DNA of 64,000 bases from Limimaricola hongkongensis DSM 17492 (GTDB taxonomy: Bacteria > Pseudomonadota > Alphaproteobacteria > Rhodobacterales > Rhodobacteraceae): assembly GCF_000600975.2 (NCBI RefSeq), contig NZ_KK088653.1:558501-622500 (forward strand), read 5' to 3'. This document shows positions 7,644-18,159 of this stretch, piece after piece (the stretch's first letter is position 1; each line of letters starts with the position of its first letter). Below the pieces are notes generated by a model. The model was given only the letters and a program-made list of their open reading frames with translations. It ran no database searches and was not told the origin of the DNA. The position numbers were made by a program, and so were the translations under genes.

Positions 7644-9595
7644 GCGTCGCGGCGCAGGTCCGGCGCGGTCGCCTCGTCCTTGAGCTGAGCCAGAACCGCG
7701 TCCAGGCTGAGCACCTCGGAGCGGTTCTCGCCCAGACGGCGCAGGCTGACGGTGCGCTCCTCGACCTCGCGGCCACCGATGGCGAGGATCACCGGCACCT
7801 TGCCGACCGAATGCTCGCGGACCTTGTAGTTGATCTTTTCGTTGCGGGTGTCGGCCTCGGCGCGGATGCCCGCCTTCTTCAGCGCCGCGACCACCTCGTG
7901 CACATAGTCATCGGCATCCGAAACGATGGAGGCGACGACCACCTGACGCGGTGCCAGCCAGAGCGGCAGGCGCCCGGCGTGGTTCTCGATCAGGATGCCC
8001 AAGAAACGCTCGAACGAGCCGAGGATCGCGCGGTGCAGCATGACGGGCCGCGCCTTGTCGCCCTTTTCATTGACGAACTCCGCATCGAGCCGGTCGGGCA
8101 GGTTGAAATCGGCCTGAAAGGTGCCGCACTGCCATTCGCGCCCGATGGCATCCGTCAGCTTGAAGTCGAGCTTGGGGCCATAGAACGCGCCTTCGCCCGG
8201 ATCGACGGTGTAATCCGCCCCGGCCTTCTTGATCGCGCCTTCAAGCGCGCTCTCGGCCTTGTCCCAGATGTCGTCGCTGCCCACGCGGGTTTCGGGCCTC
8301 GTCGAGAGCTTGATGTCGAACTTCTCGAAGCCGAGATCGGTGTAGACCGAGGCCAGAAGCTCGATGAAATCCGCGCATTCCTGCTCCAGCTGGTCCTCGG
8401 TGCAGAAGATATGCGCGTCATCCTGCACGAAGCCGCGCACCCGCATCAGCCCGTGCATCGAGCCCGAGGATTCGTAGCGGTGGCAGGAGCCGAACTCCGC
8501 GAGGCGCAGCGGCAGGTCGCGGTAGGATTTGAGGCCCTGGTTGTACACCTGCACGTGGCAGGGGCAGTTCATGGGTTTCAGCGCATTGGTGCGCTTTTCC
8601 TTCGCGCCTTCCTCGTCCACCTCAACGATGAACATGTTCTCGCGATAGGCCTCCCAGTGGCCCGAGCGTTCCCACAGCACGCGGTCGACGACCTGCGGCG
8701 TGCGAATCTCGCGGTAGCCGGCGGCGTTCTGGCGGCGGCGCATGTAGTCTTCGAGCGCGCGGTAGACGGTCCAGCCATTGGGGTGCCAGAACACCATGCC
8801 CGGCGCTTCCTCCTGCAGGTGATACAGGTCCATCTCGCGGCCCAGCTTGCGGTGGTCGCGCTTGGCGGCCTCCTCCAGCATGGTCAGATGCGCCTTGAGC
8901 TCATTGCGGTTGCGGAAACCGACGCCCGAAATGCGCTGCAGCTGCGGGCGCGACACGTCGCCGAACCAATAGGCGCCCGAGACGCCCATCAGCTTGAACG
9001 CGTCGGCGGGCAGCTGGCCCATATGCTGCAGATGGGGCCCCCGGCACAGATCCTGCCAGTCGCCATGCCAGTACATGCGGATCGGCGAATCCTCGGGGAT
9101 GCGGTCGAGAAGCTCGATCTTGAAGGTCTCGCCGCGCTCCTGGTAATAGGCGCGCGCCTGCGCCCGGTCCCACACCTCGTTGCGGATCGGCTCGGACTTG
9201 GCGATGATTTCCTTCATCTTCTTTTCGATCGCGCCGAGATCCTCCGGCGTGAAGGGCTCGGAGCGGTCGAAATCGTAGAACCAGCCGTTCTCGGTCACAG
9301 GGCCGATGGTGACCTTCACGTCGGGCCAGATCTCCTGCACGGCGCGCGCCATCACATGCGCGAAGGCGTGACGGATCAGCTCGAGCGAGGGGGCCTCGTC
9401 CTTGGTCGAGTGAATGGCGATCTTCGAATCCTGCTGGATCGGCCAGCTGAGATCCCAATGCGTGCCGTCGAGATCGGCGGAAATGGCCTTCTTGGCGAGG
9501 CTGGGCGAAATGGACTGCGCCACCTCGGCGGCGGTCACCCCGGCGGGGTACTCGCGGCTGTTGCCATCGGGAAAGGTGAGGGAGATCTGGGCCAT
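7640..9595 (-). CDS. thrS: Threonyl-tRNA synthetase
   Basis: 651 residues, cytosolic class II enzyme charging tRNA-Thr. The order is as expected: TGS domain (1-65), editing/SAD domain with the HxxxH-like [11 protein letters not shown], catalytic core with zinc-binding Cys/His (NCPCHVQVY), motif 2 region [12 protein letters not shown], motif 3 ([15 protein letters not shown]), and the C-terminal anticodon-binding domain. The ATG at 9595 has GAGGAGG five bases upstream; the frame is open further upstream without similarity. It is probably monocistronic. No T-box leader was seen, as expected for this class. Confidence 0.97.
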   Translation of the reverse strand: MAQISLTFPDGNSREYPAGVTAAEVAQSISPSLAKKAISADLDGTHWDLSWPIQQDSKIAIHSTKDEAPSLELIRHAFAHVMARAVQEIWPDVKVTIGPVTENGWFYDFDRSEPFTPEDLGAIEKKMKEIIAKSEPIRNEVWDRAQARAYYQERGETFKIELLDRIPEDSPIRMYWHGDWQDLCRGPHLQHMGQLPADAFKLMGVSGAYWFGDVSRPQLQRISGVGFRNRNELKAHLTMLEEAAKRDHRKLGREMDLYHLQEEAPGMVFWHPNGWTVYRALEDYMRRRQNAAGYREIRTPQVVDRVLWERSGHWEAYRENMFIVEVDEEGAKEKRTNALKPMNCPCHVQVYNQGLKSYRDLPLRLAEFGSCHRYESSGSMHGLMRVRGFVQDDAHIFCTEDQLEQECADFIELLASVYTDLGFEKFDIKLSTRPETRVGSDDIWDKAESALEGAIKKAGADYTVDPGEGAFYGPKLDFKLTDAIGREWQCGTFQADFNLPDRLDAEFVNEKGDKARPVMLHRAILGSFERFLGILIENHAGRLPLWLAPRQVVVASIVSDADDYVHEVVAALKKAGIRAEADTRNEKINYKVREHSVGKVPVILAIGGREVEERTVSLRRLGENRSEVLSLDAVLAQLKDEATAPDLRRDA

Positions 9596-9658
9596 GTCGG
9601 CCTCCTCGTCGGTTTGGCGCCCACGGAACGCCCGGTTGCGGGTTATGTGTGTCGGGGC

Positions 9659-9687
9659 TTGATGATCGGGCAGGGCGGGCGTGTCAA
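9659..9687 (-). promoter_or_regulatory. Candidate thrS promoter
   Basis: On the minus strand TTGACA (9687-9682) is followed after 17 bases by CATCAA (9664-9659), about 64 bases before the thrS ATG. The -35 is perfect and the -10 is weak. Confidence 0.4.
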
Positions 9688-9696
9688 GCGCGGGGC

Positions 9697-9725
9697 TTGT
9701 CATTGGCGGTCCGCGCTTCGATGCT
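9697..9725 (+). promoter_or_regulatory. Candidate promoter of the ABHD10-like hydrolase gene
   Basis: TTGTCA and GATGCT are separated by 17 bases, 27 bases before the ATG at 9753. It points away from the thrS promoter in the same gap. Confidence 0.33.
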
Positions 9726-9752
9726 GCGCGCCGACCAAGGACGGAGACGACC

Positions 9753-10490
9753 ATGCCCGATTTCACCAGCCCTCAGGGCCGCCGCATCGCCTATGACCTC
9801 ACGCCGGGGGAGGGGCCGGGCGTGGTGTTCCTCGGCGGCTTTCGCTCCGACAAGGAGGGGACCAAGGCGCTCCATCTCGAAGACTGGGCAAAAAAAGCGG
9901 GCCGCGCCTTCCTGCGCTTCGACTATTCCGGCCATGGCACGAGCGGCGGCAGCTTCGAAGACGGGGTGATCGGCGACTGGGCCGAGGATGCCATGGCGGC
10001 GCTGTCGTTGACGCAGGGGCCGCAGATCCTCGTGGGCTCGTCGATGGGGGGCTGGATCTCGCTTCTGCTGGCGCGGGCGATGCCAAAGAAAGTGGCGGGG
10101 CTCGTCACCATCGCCGCCGCGCCGGATTTCACCGAGGATGGCTTCTGGGCCGGGATGACCGGCGAGATGCGCGACCGCTTCGCGGCGCAGGGCCATCTCG
10201 ATTACCCTTCGGATTATGGCGAGCCGCTCAGGATCACCCGGCGGCTGATCGAGGAAGGGCGGGCGCAGCTCGTGTTGCGCACGCCCCTGCGGCTGCCGTT
10301 CCCGGTGCGGTTCCTGCAGGGCACGGCGGACGAGGACGTCTCGGTCGCCACCGCGCTGCGGCTTCTGGAGCATGCCGAGGGGGACGACATGCGCCTGACG
10401 CTGGTGGATGGGGCCGATCACCGGTTTTCGACGCCCGACGCGCTCGACCTGATCCTGCGCAGCGTCGAGGAAGTGACGGCACGGGCCTAG
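9753..10490 (+). CDS. Alpha/beta hydrolase, ABHD10-like (acyl-protein thioesterase type)
   Basis: 245 residues, one alpha/beta-hydrolase domain. The nucleophile elbow is GSSMGG, the acid is in TADEDV and the histidine in DGADHRFS, giving a complete Ser-Asp-His triad; the oxyanion strand is [11 protein letters not shown]. This pattern resembles mitochondrial ABHD10 (depalmitoylase / acyl-glucuronide esterase) and its alphaproteobacterial homologues. No signal peptide, so cytosolic. The ATG at 9753 follows CGGAGACGACC. The stop shares CTAG with the stop of the convergent small membrane protein gene. The substrate is unknown. Confidence 0.85.
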   Translation: MPDFTSPQGRRIAYDLTPGEGPGVVFLGGFRSDKEGTKALHLEDWAKKAGRAFLRFDYSGHGTSGGSFEDGVIGDWAEDAMAALSLTQGPQILVGSSMGGWISLLLARAMPKKVAGLVTIAAAPDFTEDGFWAGMTGEMRDRFAAQGHLDYPSDYGEPLRITRRLIEEGRAQLVLRTPLRLPFPVRFLQGTADEDVSVATALRLLEHAEGDDMRLTLVDGADHRFSTPDALDLILRSVEEVTARA

Positions 10491-10657
10491 CGCCGGACCC
10501 GCCGGGCGATCGGCCGCGCGATGCGGTCGAAGCCCAGCGCGCCGAGCGTCACACCGACCCAGCCCCAGATCGCGGCGATGGTGAGCAGGCCCATGAACAC
10601 GAGCACGCCGAGCGTGGTCAGGAAGGCGGTGGTGTAATCCGGGGCGGGCTGTCGCAT
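10487..10657 (-). CDS. Small single-pass membrane protein of unknown function
   Basis: 56 residues. A transmembrane helix spans about residues 9-40 (FLTTLGVLVFMGLLTIAAIW...) and is followed by a strongly basic tail ending [17 protein letters not shown] lies seven bases before the ATG at 10657, which supports translation. The stop shares CTAG with the ABHD10-like gene. It is transcribed downstream of the hisC-like gene? No: that gene lies upstream on the same strand but ends at 10683, 25 bases before this ATG, so the two probably share a transcript. No family recognised. Confidence 0.7.
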   Translation of the reverse strand: MRQPAPDYTTAFLTTLGVLVFMGLLTIAAIWGWVGVTLGALGFDRIARPIARRVRR

Positions 10658-10682
10658 CGGGGTCTCCTCGACCCCCTGCGAT

Positions 10683-11795
10683 CTAGGTCGCGGCGCGGGC
10701 CTCTTCCAATGCTTCGGGTAACGCTTGCGCGAAGGCGTCGAGATCGGCCTCGGTTCCGGCGCTGACCCGGATGCAGCGGTCGAGCGGCGCAACGCCGGGC
10801 ATCCGCACGAACACGCCGCGCGCGGCGAGGCCGGTCATCACCCGCCGGGCCAGCCCGCCATCGCCGCCGCAGTCGATGGCGACGAAGTTGGTGGCCGAGG
10901 GCAGCGGCGCGAGCCCGTTCTCATGCGCGATGGCGGCAATGCGGGCGCGGGCGCTGGCGACATGTTCCAGCCCCTGCGCGAGCCAGTCGCGATCCTTCAG
11001 CGCCGCGAGCGCGCCCGCCTGCGCCATCCGCGTGAGACCGAAGTGATTGCGCACCCGGTCGAAGGCCGCGATCAGCGGCGCGGAGCCGATGGCATAGCCC
11101 ACCCGCGCCCCGGCCAGGCCATGCGCCTTGGAGAAGGTGCGAAAGCGGATCACGCGGTCATCGGTCGGGTCGATCTCGGGAGCGGTGCCATCGGGGGCAA
11201 ACTCGACATAGGCCTCGTCGAGCACCAGAAGCGCCCCTGCGGGCAGGTTGTCGATCATCTCGCGGATCGTGTCGGCGCCATGCACCCCGCCCATCGGGTT
11301 GTCGGGGTTGGCGATGTAGACCAGCTTGGCGCCGAGCGCCGTGGCGCGATCCATCAGCCCCGCCGCATCGACCCGGTCGCCGTCATAGGGCACCTGTTCG
11401 ATCCGCCCCCCGAATCCCGTGACGTGAAATTCGAAGGTCGGGTAGCCCCCCAGCGAGGTGATGGCCCAGTCGCCCGCCCCGATGGTCAGCCGCACCAGCA
11501 GCCCGAGCAGCCCGTCGATGCCTTCGCCGACGCGGATATGCGCGGGCTTTACCCCGTGATGCGCCGCGATGGCCTGGCGCAGCTCGTGCGATTCGGGATC
11601 GCCATACATCCAGGCCTGCGCGGCGGCCGCGCGCATCGCCTCGATCGCGCGGGGAGAAGGGCCGAACGGGTTTTCATTGGCGCCGAGCCGGGCCCGGAAG
11701 GGCCGGCCCATGGCGCGCTCCTGCGTTTCCGGGCCGATGAAGGGCACGGTGTCGGGAAGCGAAGCGGCAAGCGGGGTGAGGCGCGGATCGGTCAT
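10683..11795 (-). CDS. PLP-dependent aminotransferase, histidinol-phosphate aminotransferase-like
   Basis: 370 residues, fold-type I aminotransferase. NENPFGPSP near the N-terminus, the ANPDNPMGG loop, LDEAYVEF (PLP-ring Asp and Tyr) and FSKAHGLAGARVGY with the Schiff-base lysine are all intact. HisC converts imidazole-acetol phosphate to histidinol phosphate with glutamate. No other his gene is nearby, so this may be a second HisC-type enzyme acting on aromatic or other amino acids. The ATG at 11795 is the first consistent with the family; no strong ribosome site precedes it. Class certain, substrate uncertain. Confidence 0.85.
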   Translation of the reverse strand: MTDPRLTPLAASLPDTVPFIGPETQERAMGRPFRARLGANENPFGPSPRAIEAMRAAAAQAWMYGDPESHELRQAIAAHHGVKPAHIRVGEGIDGLLGLLVRLTIGAGDWAITSLGGYPTFEFHVTGFGGRIEQVPYDGDRVDAAGLMDRATALGAKLVYIANPDNPMGGVHGADTIREMIDNLPAGALLVLDEAYVEFAPDGTAPEIDPTDDRVIRFRTFSKAHGLAGARVGYAIGSAPLIAAFDRVRNHFGLTRMAQAGALAALKDRDWLAQGLEHVASARARIAAIAHENGLAPLPSATNFVAIDCGGDGGLARRVMTGLAARGVFVRMPGVAPLDRCIRVSAGTEADLDAFAQALPEALEEARAAT

Positions 11796-11842
11796 GCGCA
11801 GCAGGATGCCGCGCGGCCGAAGCAGGGACAAGCGGCAAACGC

Positions 11843-11871
11843 TTGCTTGCTGCCAAGCTCTGGCATAGCCT
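11843..11871 (+). promoter_or_regulatory. Candidate promoter of the 55-residue membrane protein gene
   Basis: TTGCTT and TAGCCT are separated by 17 bases, ending 23 bases before the ATG at 11895, in the gap divergent to the hisC-like gene. Confidence 0.38.
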
Positions 11872-11894
11872 TCGGAAACAACCAGAGAGTGATA

Positions 11895-12062
11895 ATGATT
11901 CAACTGTTTAAAAGACGGGGTCGGGCGCTGTTGACCGCCTTTGCCCCGACCGAGGGCGAAGAGCGTTCCGGCTTCGAATTCGTCTGGGTGATCCTGTTGC
12001 TCACGGGGGGCGCGATCGTCGTGACCCTTCTCGTCAGGATCCTGTTCATGGACGTGACCTGA
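11895..12062 (+). CDS. Small single-pass membrane protein of unknown function
   Basis: 55 residues. A basic/amphipathic start (MIQLFKRRGRALL) is followed by a Glu-rich segment and one hydrophobic helix, VWVILLLTGGAIVVTLLVRILF. ATG at 11895 has AGAGAGTGATA upstream, and a good intrinsic terminator follows 28 bases after the stop, which together make a self-contained transcription unit. No family recognised; the position divergent from an aminotransferase gene gives no functional clue. Confidence 0.65.
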   Translation: MIQLFKRRGRALLTAFAPTEGEERSGFEFVWVILLLTGGAIVVTLLVRILFMDVT

Positions 12063-12090
12063 TCGCGGGCCATTCCCGCACAGATGCAAG

Positions 12091-12116
12091 AGGGGCGGAC
12101 CATGCCGCCCCTTTTG
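12091..12116 (+). terminator. Intrinsic terminator after the 55-residue membrane protein gene
   Basis: AGGGGCGG pairs with CCGCCCCT around a short loop and is followed by TTTT. It sits between this gene and the convergent valS stop. Confidence 0.75.
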
Positions 12117-12135
12117 AATTTTCGGACCGCCGGTT

Positions 12136-15100
12136 TCAGGCGATCTCGGCCAACCGGTCGAGCGCAGCGGCAAGCTGCGCGGCCTCGGCCTCGCGCGCGG
12201 CGAGGTTCTGACGGGTCTCCTCGACCACCTCCTCGGGCGCGCTTTCGGCGAATTTCGGGTTCTTCAACCGCCCCTTGAGCCCGCCGATCTCCTTTTCCAG
12301 CTTGCCCATGGTCTTCGACAGCCGCGCCTTTTCGGCCGAGACGTCGATGATGTCGGCCAGCGGCAGCGCCAGCGTCGCGCCGGTCAGCGGCACGCTGATC
12401 GCGCCCTTGGGTGCCTCGTCGGCCTCGGTCAGCGTGTCGATCCGCGCCAGTCGCGAGATCATCGCGGCGTTGCGGTCCCATGCCGTGCGCACGGCGTCTT
12501 CCGCACCGACCAGCACAACCGGAACTTGCAGTCCGGCGGGGACGTTCATCTGCGCCCGCGCCGAGCGCACCCCTTCGACCATGGCGATGGCGATGTCCAT
12601 TTCGGCCTCGGCCTCGGGGTCCGCCAGCTCGGCGGTGGTGTAGTCGGGCCATTCGGCATGGATGAGCATGCCGTCGCGCTGCGCGGTGTTGCCCCACAGC
12701 TCTTCGGTGATGAAGGGCATGATCGGGTGCAGCAGCAGCATGCACTGGTCGAGCACCCAGGCCATCACCGCCTGCGTTTCGGCGCGGGCGGCGTCGTCGT
12801 CGCCCTGCAGCAGCGGCTTGGAAAACTCGACATACCAGTCGCAGACCTTGCCCCAGACAAAGGCATAAAGCCCGTTCGCCGCATCGTTGAAGCGGTAGGC
12901 CGAAAGCGCCGCGTCGGTTTCCTCGCGGATCTTTGCCGTCTCGGCGACGATCCAGCGGTTGACGGTCGCGGTCGCCTTGGGCGGCACCGCCGGGGCGGCG
13001 TGGCGCTCGGGCGCGAGCGCGCCGTTCATCTCGGCAAATCGGCAGGCGTTCCACAGCTTGGTGGTGAAGTTGCGGTAGCCCGCGATGCGCTGGGTCGAGA
13101 GCTTCAGGTCGCGCCCCATCGCGGCCATGGCGGTGAGGGTGAAGCGCACCGCATCGGCGCCGTATTCGTCGATCAGGTCGAGCGGGTCGAGCACGTTGCC
13201 AAGCGACTTCGACATCTTCTTGCCCTTCTCGTCGCGGACGAGGGCATGGACATAGACGGTGTCGAACGGCTTCTGATCGACCACGGCGTATTGCATCATC
13301 ATCATCCGGGCGACCCAGAAGAAGATGATGTCGAAGCCGGTGACGAGGGTGGAGGTCGGGAAGTACTTCTCCAGCTCCGGCGTCTGCTCGGGCCAGCCCA
13401 GCGTGCCGATCGGCCACAGGCCCGACGAGAACCAGGTGTCGAGCACGTCGGGATCGCGCCAGACCGGGATCGCGGTGGGCGCCTGCGGCGAACGGATCGC
13501 GCCTTCGTCGGTGGTGTTGCCCACCGCCGCCTCGAACAGCGCCAGCGCCTCGCCGCGATCCGCGACGAAGCGGATTTCGTCATGGCCGTAATACGCCGCC
13601 ATCTTCGCCAGCGCCTCGTCGCGCGTGGCGGCGCAGAACGGGGTCCAGTCGGCGTCGAGATCGACATGGCCGTCGGTCAGCGTCGGCCCGTACCAGACCG
13701 GGATCTGGTGGCCCCACCACAGCTGGCGCGAGATGCACCACGGCTCGATGTTCTCGAGCCAGTGGAAATAGACCTTGGCGTCGCGCTCGGGCAGGATCTT
13801 GGTCTCGCCCGACCGCACCGCGTCCAGCGCCGGGCCCACGATCTTCGAGGTGTCGACGAACCACTGGTCGGTCAGCATCGGCTCGATCACCACCTTCGAG
13901 CGGTCGCCGAAGGGCTGCATGATCGGCTTGTGCTCCACGAGCGGCACCAGACGGGTTTCGGGCGGCGCGGCGCCCTCCTCGGCGGCCTCGCGCTTGGCGG
14001 CCTTGGGGCCAAGCCGCGGGTCGTGCTCCGGCACCATCACGGCGAGGCCCTCGGCGGAGATGTCCTCCACCACCGCGGCGCGGGCCTCGAAACGGTCCAT
14101 GCCGCGATATTTTTCGGGCACCAGGTTGAGCGCGTCGGCCTCCATGACCGAGATCTCGGCCCCCTTGGCCACCTCCTGCGCCCGCGTCGCGGCCTCCGCA
14201 TAGGGCGCACCATCGGCGCGCATCGCGCCCTTGGTGTCCATCAGGCGATACATCGGGATGCCGCCGCGCTTGGCGACCTCGTAGTCGTTGAAATCATGCG
14301 CGCCCGTGATCTTCACCGCGCCCGAGCCGAAATCCATCTCCGGATATTCGTCGGTGATGATCGGGATCAGGCGGCGATGCTCCTTCGGACCCACCGGGAT
14401 CTCGCAGAGCTTGCCGACGATGGGGGCGTAGCGTTCGTCATCGGGATGCACGGCCACCGCGCCGTCGCCGAGCATGGTCTCGGGGCGGGTGGTGGCGATG
14501 GCGATGTAGTCGCGCTCCTCCTCGAAGACGATTTTCCCGTCCTCGTCGCGCTCGACATAGGTGTAGGTCTCGCCGCCGGCGAGCGGGTACTTGAAGTGCC
14601 ACATGTTGCCGGGCTGCTCGATGTTCTCGACCTCGAGATCCGAGATCGCCGTCTCGAAATGCGGGTCCCAGTTCACCAGCCGCTTGCCGCGATAGATCAG
14701 GCCCTTCTCGTACATGTCGACGAAGACCTTGATCACGGCGTCGTGGAAATTGCCCTGCTCGCTCTCGGGCGCACCGGGCGCGCCGGACATGGTGAAGGCG
14801 TTGCGCTCCCAGTCGAGCGAGGCGCCCAAGCGTTTCAGCTGTCCGACGATCTGTCCGCCCGACTGCGCCTTCCACTCCCAGACCTTCTCGAGGAATTTCT
14901 CGCGGCCCATCTCGCGGCGGCTCTCATTGCCCGCCTTGGCCATCTCGCGCTCGACGACCATCTGCGTGGCGATGCCCGCATGGTCCTGACCGGGCTGCCA
15001 CAGCGTGTCGAAGCCGCGCATCCGGTGCCAGCGCACGAGGATGTCCTGCAGCGTGTTGTTGAAGGCGTGGCCCATGTGCAAGGAGCCCGTGACGTTGGGC

Positions 15101-15231
15101 GGCGGGATCATCATCGAGAAGGTTTCGGCCCGCCGGGCACCGGCGCCAGCGCGGAACGCGCCTGCCTTTTCCCAAGCCTCGTAGAGCCGGGCCTCGGCCC
15201 CGGCCGCGTCGAACGTCTTTTCCATCGCCAT
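12136..15231 (-). CDS. valS: Valyl-tRNA synthetase
   Basis: 1031 residues, class I. HIGH-type motif HMGH (in [11 protein letters not shown]), the KMSKS loop ([10 protein letters not shown]), the CP1 editing domain between them and a C-terminal coiled-coil arm (residues ~965-1031) rich in Leu, Lys and Glu are all present. Compared with E. coli ValRS (951) it is longer, largely through an insertion in the editing domain around residues 320-410. ATG at 15231 has GAGGAG eight bases upstream; a second in-frame ATG lies two codons later. It lies 63 bases downstream of an Lrp-type gene on the same strand. Confidence 0.97.
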   Translation of the reverse strand: MAMEKTFDAAGAEARLYEAWEKAGAFRAGAGARRAETFSMMIPPPNVTGSLHMGHAFNNTLQDILVRWHRMRGFDTLWQPGQDHAGIATQMVVEREMAKAGNESRREMGREKFLEKVWEWKAQSGGQIVGQLKRLGASLDWERNAFTMSGAPGAPESEQGNFHDAVIKVFVDMYEKGLIYRGKRLVNWDPHFETAISDLEVENIEQPGNMWHFKYPLAGGETYTYVERDEDGKIVFEEERDYIAIATTRPETMLGDGAVAVHPDDERYAPIVGKLCEIPVGPKEHRRLIPIITDEYPEMDFGSGAVKITGAHDFNDYEVAKRGGIPMYRLMDTKGAMRADGAPYAEAATRAQEVAKGAEISVMEADALNLVPEKYRGMDRFEARAAVVEDISAEGLAVMVPEHDPRLGPKAAKREAAEEGAAPPETRLVPLVEHKPIMQPFGDRSKVVIEPMLTDQWFVDTSKIVGPALDAVRSGETKILPERDAKVYFHWLENIEPWCISRQLWWGHQIPVWYGPTLTDGHVDLDADWTPFCAATRDEALAKMAAYYGHDEIRFVADRGEALALFEAAVGNTTDEGAIRSPQAPTAIPVWRDPDVLDTWFSSGLWPIGTLGWPEQTPELEKYFPTSTLVTGFDIIFFWVARMMMMQYAVVDQKPFDTVYVHALVRDEKGKKMSKSLGNVLDPLDLIDEYGADAVRFTLTAMAAMGRDLKLSTQRIAGYRNFTTKLWNACRFAEMNGALAPERHAAPAVPPKATATVNRWIVAETAKIREETDAALSAYRFNDAANGLYAFVWGKVCDWYVEFSKPLLQGDDDAARAETQAVMAWVLDQCMLLLHPIMPFITEELWGNTAQRDGMLIHAEWPDYTTAELADPEAEAEMDIAIAMVEGVRSARAQMNVPAGLQVPVVLVGAEDAVRTAWDRNAAMISRLARIDTLTEADEAPKGAISVPLTGATLALPLADIIDVSAEKARLSKTMGKLEKEIGGLKGRLKNPKFAESAPEEVVEETRQNLAAREAEAAQLAAALDRLAEIA

Positions 15232-15294
15232 GTCCCGGGCTCCTCGGTGAGATCGGCCTTGTCTCTAGCGCGGCGGGCAGGGGAGGAAAAGGGA

Positions 15295-15723
15295 TCAGCC
15301 CCGGTCGATGCGGGTGCTCAGGTGAATGAGCGCCTCGGTCGCCTTCACCCCGTCGAGCGCGCCGATCCGGTCGAGCGCCGCGTCGAGCGCCTCGGTGGTC
15401 TCCGCGCGCAGACGGCAGGCAAGATCGAAGCGCCCCGAGGTGGTGTGCACCGTCTCGACCTCGGCGATTCGCCCGAGCCCGGCCAGCACCGCCGCTTGCC
15501 GCGCCGGGACCATCTGCACCAGCACCGTGGCGCAGATGCCGCCCCGCGCCCGCTCCGACAGCCGCAGCGTATAGCCCGCGACCACGCCCGACCGCTCCAG
15601 CCGGTCGAGCCGCGCCTGCACCGTGGAACGCGCGAGCCCGAGCCGTTGCGCCAGCTGCGCGACGGGGGCACGGGCGTTTTCGGTCAACAGCGCGATCAGG
15701 CGGGCATCTGTGGCATCGGTCAT
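15295..15723 (-). CDS. Lrp/AsnC-family transcriptional regulator
   Basis: 142 residues. An N-terminal HTH (residues ~4-52, with LAQRLGLARSTVQARLDRLERSGVV) is joined to an AsnC/RAM effector domain (~65-140) that contains GRFDLACRLRAETTEALD. The start at 15723 is the first ATG compatible with the family. It is divergent from the decarboxylase gene at 15830 with a 106-base gap, so it is likely to control that gene and itself. The ligand would be expected to be an amino acid such as ornithine or lysine; that is inference. The shared gap carries GCGA...TCGC dyads near 15756-15778 that could be sites. Confidence 0.85.
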   Translation of the reverse strand: MTDATDARLIALLTENARAPVAQLAQRLGLARSTVQARLDRLERSGVVAGYTLRLSERARGGICATVLVQMVPARQAAVLAGLGRIAEVETVHTTSGRFDLACRLRAETTEALDAALDRIGALDGVKATEALIHLSTRIDRG

Positions 15724-15829
15724 ATCGTCGATCCTGACGGCGATCTGCCGAAAGGGCGAGACAAATCGTTCGTATCGCCGCTTCGAACCGGCGGCGGTGT
15801 GGCGCAGCATGGAAGGAAGGAGGACCATC

Positions 15830-16987
15830 ATGCTGCAAGCCCCGATCGACTGCGCCCGCGCCGAGACCCCCGAGGACTGGCTCACCCGCCATGGCGGCGA
15901 GGCGCCGGTGCTGCTTTATTGCCCGGCGGCGCTCATGGCGCGCCACGACCGGTTCCGGCGCGGCTTTCCCGGCGCGGTGACCTACGCGGTCAAGGCCAAC
16001 CCCGACCCGGCGGTGATTGCGGCGCTGGTGCAGGGCGGCATGACCGCCTTCGACGTGGCCTCGCCCGCCGAGATGGCGCTGGTGCGCGCGATCAGCGCCG
16101 AGGCGGTGCTGCATTACCACAACCCGGTGCGTTCGCGCGGCGAGATCGCCGCCGGGATCGCGGCGGGGGTGGCTTCGTGGTCGGTCGACGATGCGGGTGA
16201 ACTCGACAAGCTGGTCGCCTGCGGCGTCGCGCCGGGCACCGAGATCGCGGTGCGGCTCAAGCTGCCGGTGGCTGGCGCCGCCTATGATTTCGGGGCCAAG
16301 TTCGGCGCTGATCCGGCGCTTGCGCAGCAGCTTCTGACGCGCGCCGCCAAAGCCGGGTTCAAGGTCTCCATGACCTTTCATGTCGGCACGCAATGCACCG
16401 ATCCGGGCGCTTGGGTTGCCTATATGCAGGCCTGCGCGCGCGTTGCGCGCGCGGCGGGGGTGCGGCTGGCGCGGCTCAATGTCGGCGGCGGGTTTCCATC
16501 GGGCCGCGACGGGGGCGCGCCCGCGCTGGAGCCGATCTTCGCGGCGATCGCGGCGGGGCGCGACGCATTCGACACGCCCTCCGAACTGGCCTGCGAGCCG
16601 GGCCGCGCGCTGGTGGCCGACGCGATGGCCTATGCGGTGCGCGTCAAGGCGCGGCGCGGTGCGGCGCTCTATCTGGGCGACGGCATCTATGGCGGGCTGT
16701 CGGAATGCCCGTCGATCGGGGTGCCGCGGGTCGATCTCGTCGCCGATGATCGCCGCGCCGCCGCCGCGCCGCGCGCCTTCGCGCTCTGGGGGCCGACCTG
16801 CGACAGCCTGGATCGGCTGCCCGGCGAAACCGCGCTGCCGGGGAATGTGGCGGAGGGGGACTGGCTGCTGTTCCGCTCGGCCGGGGCCTATCTCGTCGGG
16901 GTCACGACCTGTTTCAACGGATATGGCACATATGATCGCGCGGAGGTGGAGCGGCTCTGGACAGACCCGTCGCGCTCCCTAGGGTAA
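15830..16987 (+). CDS. Fold-III PLP decarboxylase, ornithine/lysine decarboxylase type
   Basis: 385 residues. TIM-barrel plus beta-barrel PLP enzyme of the eukaryotic-ODC family. The PLP lysine lies in YAVKANP (~residue 49); HVGTQ, GGGFPSG and EPGRALV bind cofactor phosphate; the other subunit's active-site cysteine is in WGPTCDSLD. It would make putrescine (or cadaverine) from ornithine (or lysine). Length is typical. ATG at 15830 has AGGAGGACC before it. The divergent Lrp-like gene suggests amino-acid-responsive control. Diaminopimelate or arginine decarboxylase is less likely given the WGPTCDSLD signature. Confidence 0.88.
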   Translation: MLQAPIDCARAETPEDWLTRHGGEAPVLLYCPAALMARHDRFRRGFPGAVTYAVKANPDPAVIAALVQGGMTAFDVASPAEMALVRAISAEAVLHYHNPVRSRGEIAAGIAAGVASWSVDDAGELDKLVACGVAPGTEIAVRLKLPVAGAAYDFGAKFGADPALAQQLLTRAAKAGFKVSMTFHVGTQCTDPGAWVAYMQACARVARAAGVRLARLNVGGGFPSGRDGGAPALEPIFAAIAAGRDAFDTPSELACEPGRALVADAMAYAVRVKARRGAALYLGDGIYGGLSECPSIGVPRVDLVADDRRAAAAPRAFALWGPTCDSLDRLPGETALPGNVAEGDWLLFRSAGAYLVGVTTCFNGYGTYDRAEVERLWTDPSRSLG

Positions 16988-17053
16988 AGGATGACGGTAA
17001 AGGGGTGACGATGCGGCGGACGGGCAGGGCGCAGGCGCGGATGAGAGGCCCGG

Positions 17054-18151
17054 ATGGGCGTTCGTGACTGGCTGCTCGGGCTGTTCGGACGCCGGCCGCG
17101 GCAGGCCGAGGGCCAGCCGCGCATGCGCGGCCCCGCCACCCATGTCATCATTCTCGACGGCACCATGTCGACGCTGCGGCGCGGGCACGAAACCAATGCC
17201 GGGCTGACCTACAAGCTGCTGCGCGAAAGCGGGCGGCAGGCCAACCTGACGGTGCATTACGAGGCGGGCATCCAGTGGACCTCGTGGTCCGAGACGCTCG
17301 ACGTGATGATGGGGCGCGGCATCAACCGGCTGATCCAGCGCGCCTACGGCGTGCTCGCCTCGCGGTTCCGGCCCGGCGACACCATCATCCTCGTGGGCTA
17401 TTCGCGCGGTGCCTATGCCGTGCGCTCGCTGGCGGGGGTGATCAGCCGCGTCGGGCTGTTGCGGGCCGAGGAGGCGACCGAGCGCAACGTGCGCGACGCC
17501 TACCGCCATTACCGCCACCGCAGCCCCGCGCCAAGCGAGGCGGCCCGCGCCTTCGCGCGGCTGCATTGCCACGACCGGGTGGAGATCGAGGCCGTCGCGG
17601 TGTGGGACACGGTGGCCTCGCTGGGGTTGCGCCTGCCGCTGTTGTGGCGGCTGTCCGAGCCCAACCACATGTTCCATGATCACCGGCTCGGGGGGCACGT
17701 GCTGCACGGGTTTCACGCGTTGGCGCTGGATGAGACGCGCAACGCCTATGCGCCGGTGCTGTGGACCACGCCGCTGGGCTTTGCCGGGCATGTCGAGCAG
17801 GTCTGGTTCCGCGGCACCCATGGCGACATCGGCGGCCAGCTCGGCGGCAGGCTGGAAAGCCGCAGCCTGGCAAACATCCCGCTGGTCTGGATGCTGGAGC
17901 GGCTGGAGGCCTGCGACCTGCCGTTGCCGCCAGATTGGCGCGCGCGGTTTCCCTGCGACCCCGGCGCGCCCTCGGTGGGCACGTGGCGCGGCTGGAACAA
18001 GCTGTTTCTGTCGCGCGGGCGGCGCATGGTTGGGCGCGATCCGTCAGAGCGGCTGCATGACACGGTGGCGGGCGGGCACCCCGCCCGGGCGCGGCTGGCC
18101 GGTGGCCGCGCAGAGACCCCGCCGGTCGGACAACTCGGCGTGGCGGAGTAG
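17054..18151 (+). CDS. DUF2235 alpha/beta-hydrolase-like protein
   Basis: 365 residues. The nucleophile motif is GYSRGA (GxSxG) near residue 116, in the pattern of DUF2235 proteins, which include Tle1-type phospholipases of type VI secretion. Further family blocks are VIILDGTMST, AVWDTVASLG, HALALDETR and VWFRGTHGDIGG, holding probable acid and His residues. No signal peptide, and no vgr, hcp or immunity gene is adjacent, so a secreted effector role is not supported here. It starts 66 bases after the decarboxylase gene on the same strand. An intracellular lipase or esterase role is plausible. Confidence 0.8.
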   Translation: MGVRDWLLGLFGRRPRQAEGQPRMRGPATHVIILDGTMSTLRRGHETNAGLTYKLLRESGRQANLTVHYEAGIQWTSWSETLDVMMGRGINRLIQRAYGVLASRFRPGDTIILVGYSRGAYAVRSLAGVISRVGLLRAEEATERNVRDAYRHYRHRSPAPSEAARAFARLHCHDRVEIEAVAVWDTVASLGLRLPLLWRLSEPNHMFHDHRLGGHVLHGFHALALDETRNAYAPVLWTTPLGFAGHVEQVWFRGTHGDIGGQLGGRLESRSLANIPLVWMLERLEACDLPLPPDWRARFPCDPGAPSVGTWRGWNKLFLSRGRRMVGRDPSERLHDTVAGGHPARARLAGGRAETPPVGQLGVAE

Positions 18152-18159
18152 CGCCGGGC

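Noticed and set aside
9596-9752. T-box or attenuator before thrS
   Set aside because: No T-box sequence and no leader peptide; a simple promoter suffices.
12526-16200. Very long open frame (1224 codons) on the plus strand through valS and the lrp gene
   Set aside because: It is antisense to valS, has no recognisable domain and its composition is that of a reverse-complement shadow in a GC-rich genome. Other long frames opposite ctaD (61584-63893), thrS (7811-9796) and glyS (41197-42939) were rejected for the same reason.
17054-18151. DUF2235 protein as a type VI secretion effector
   Set aside because: No vgrG, hcp, PAAR or immunity gene is nearby and there is no secretion signal.
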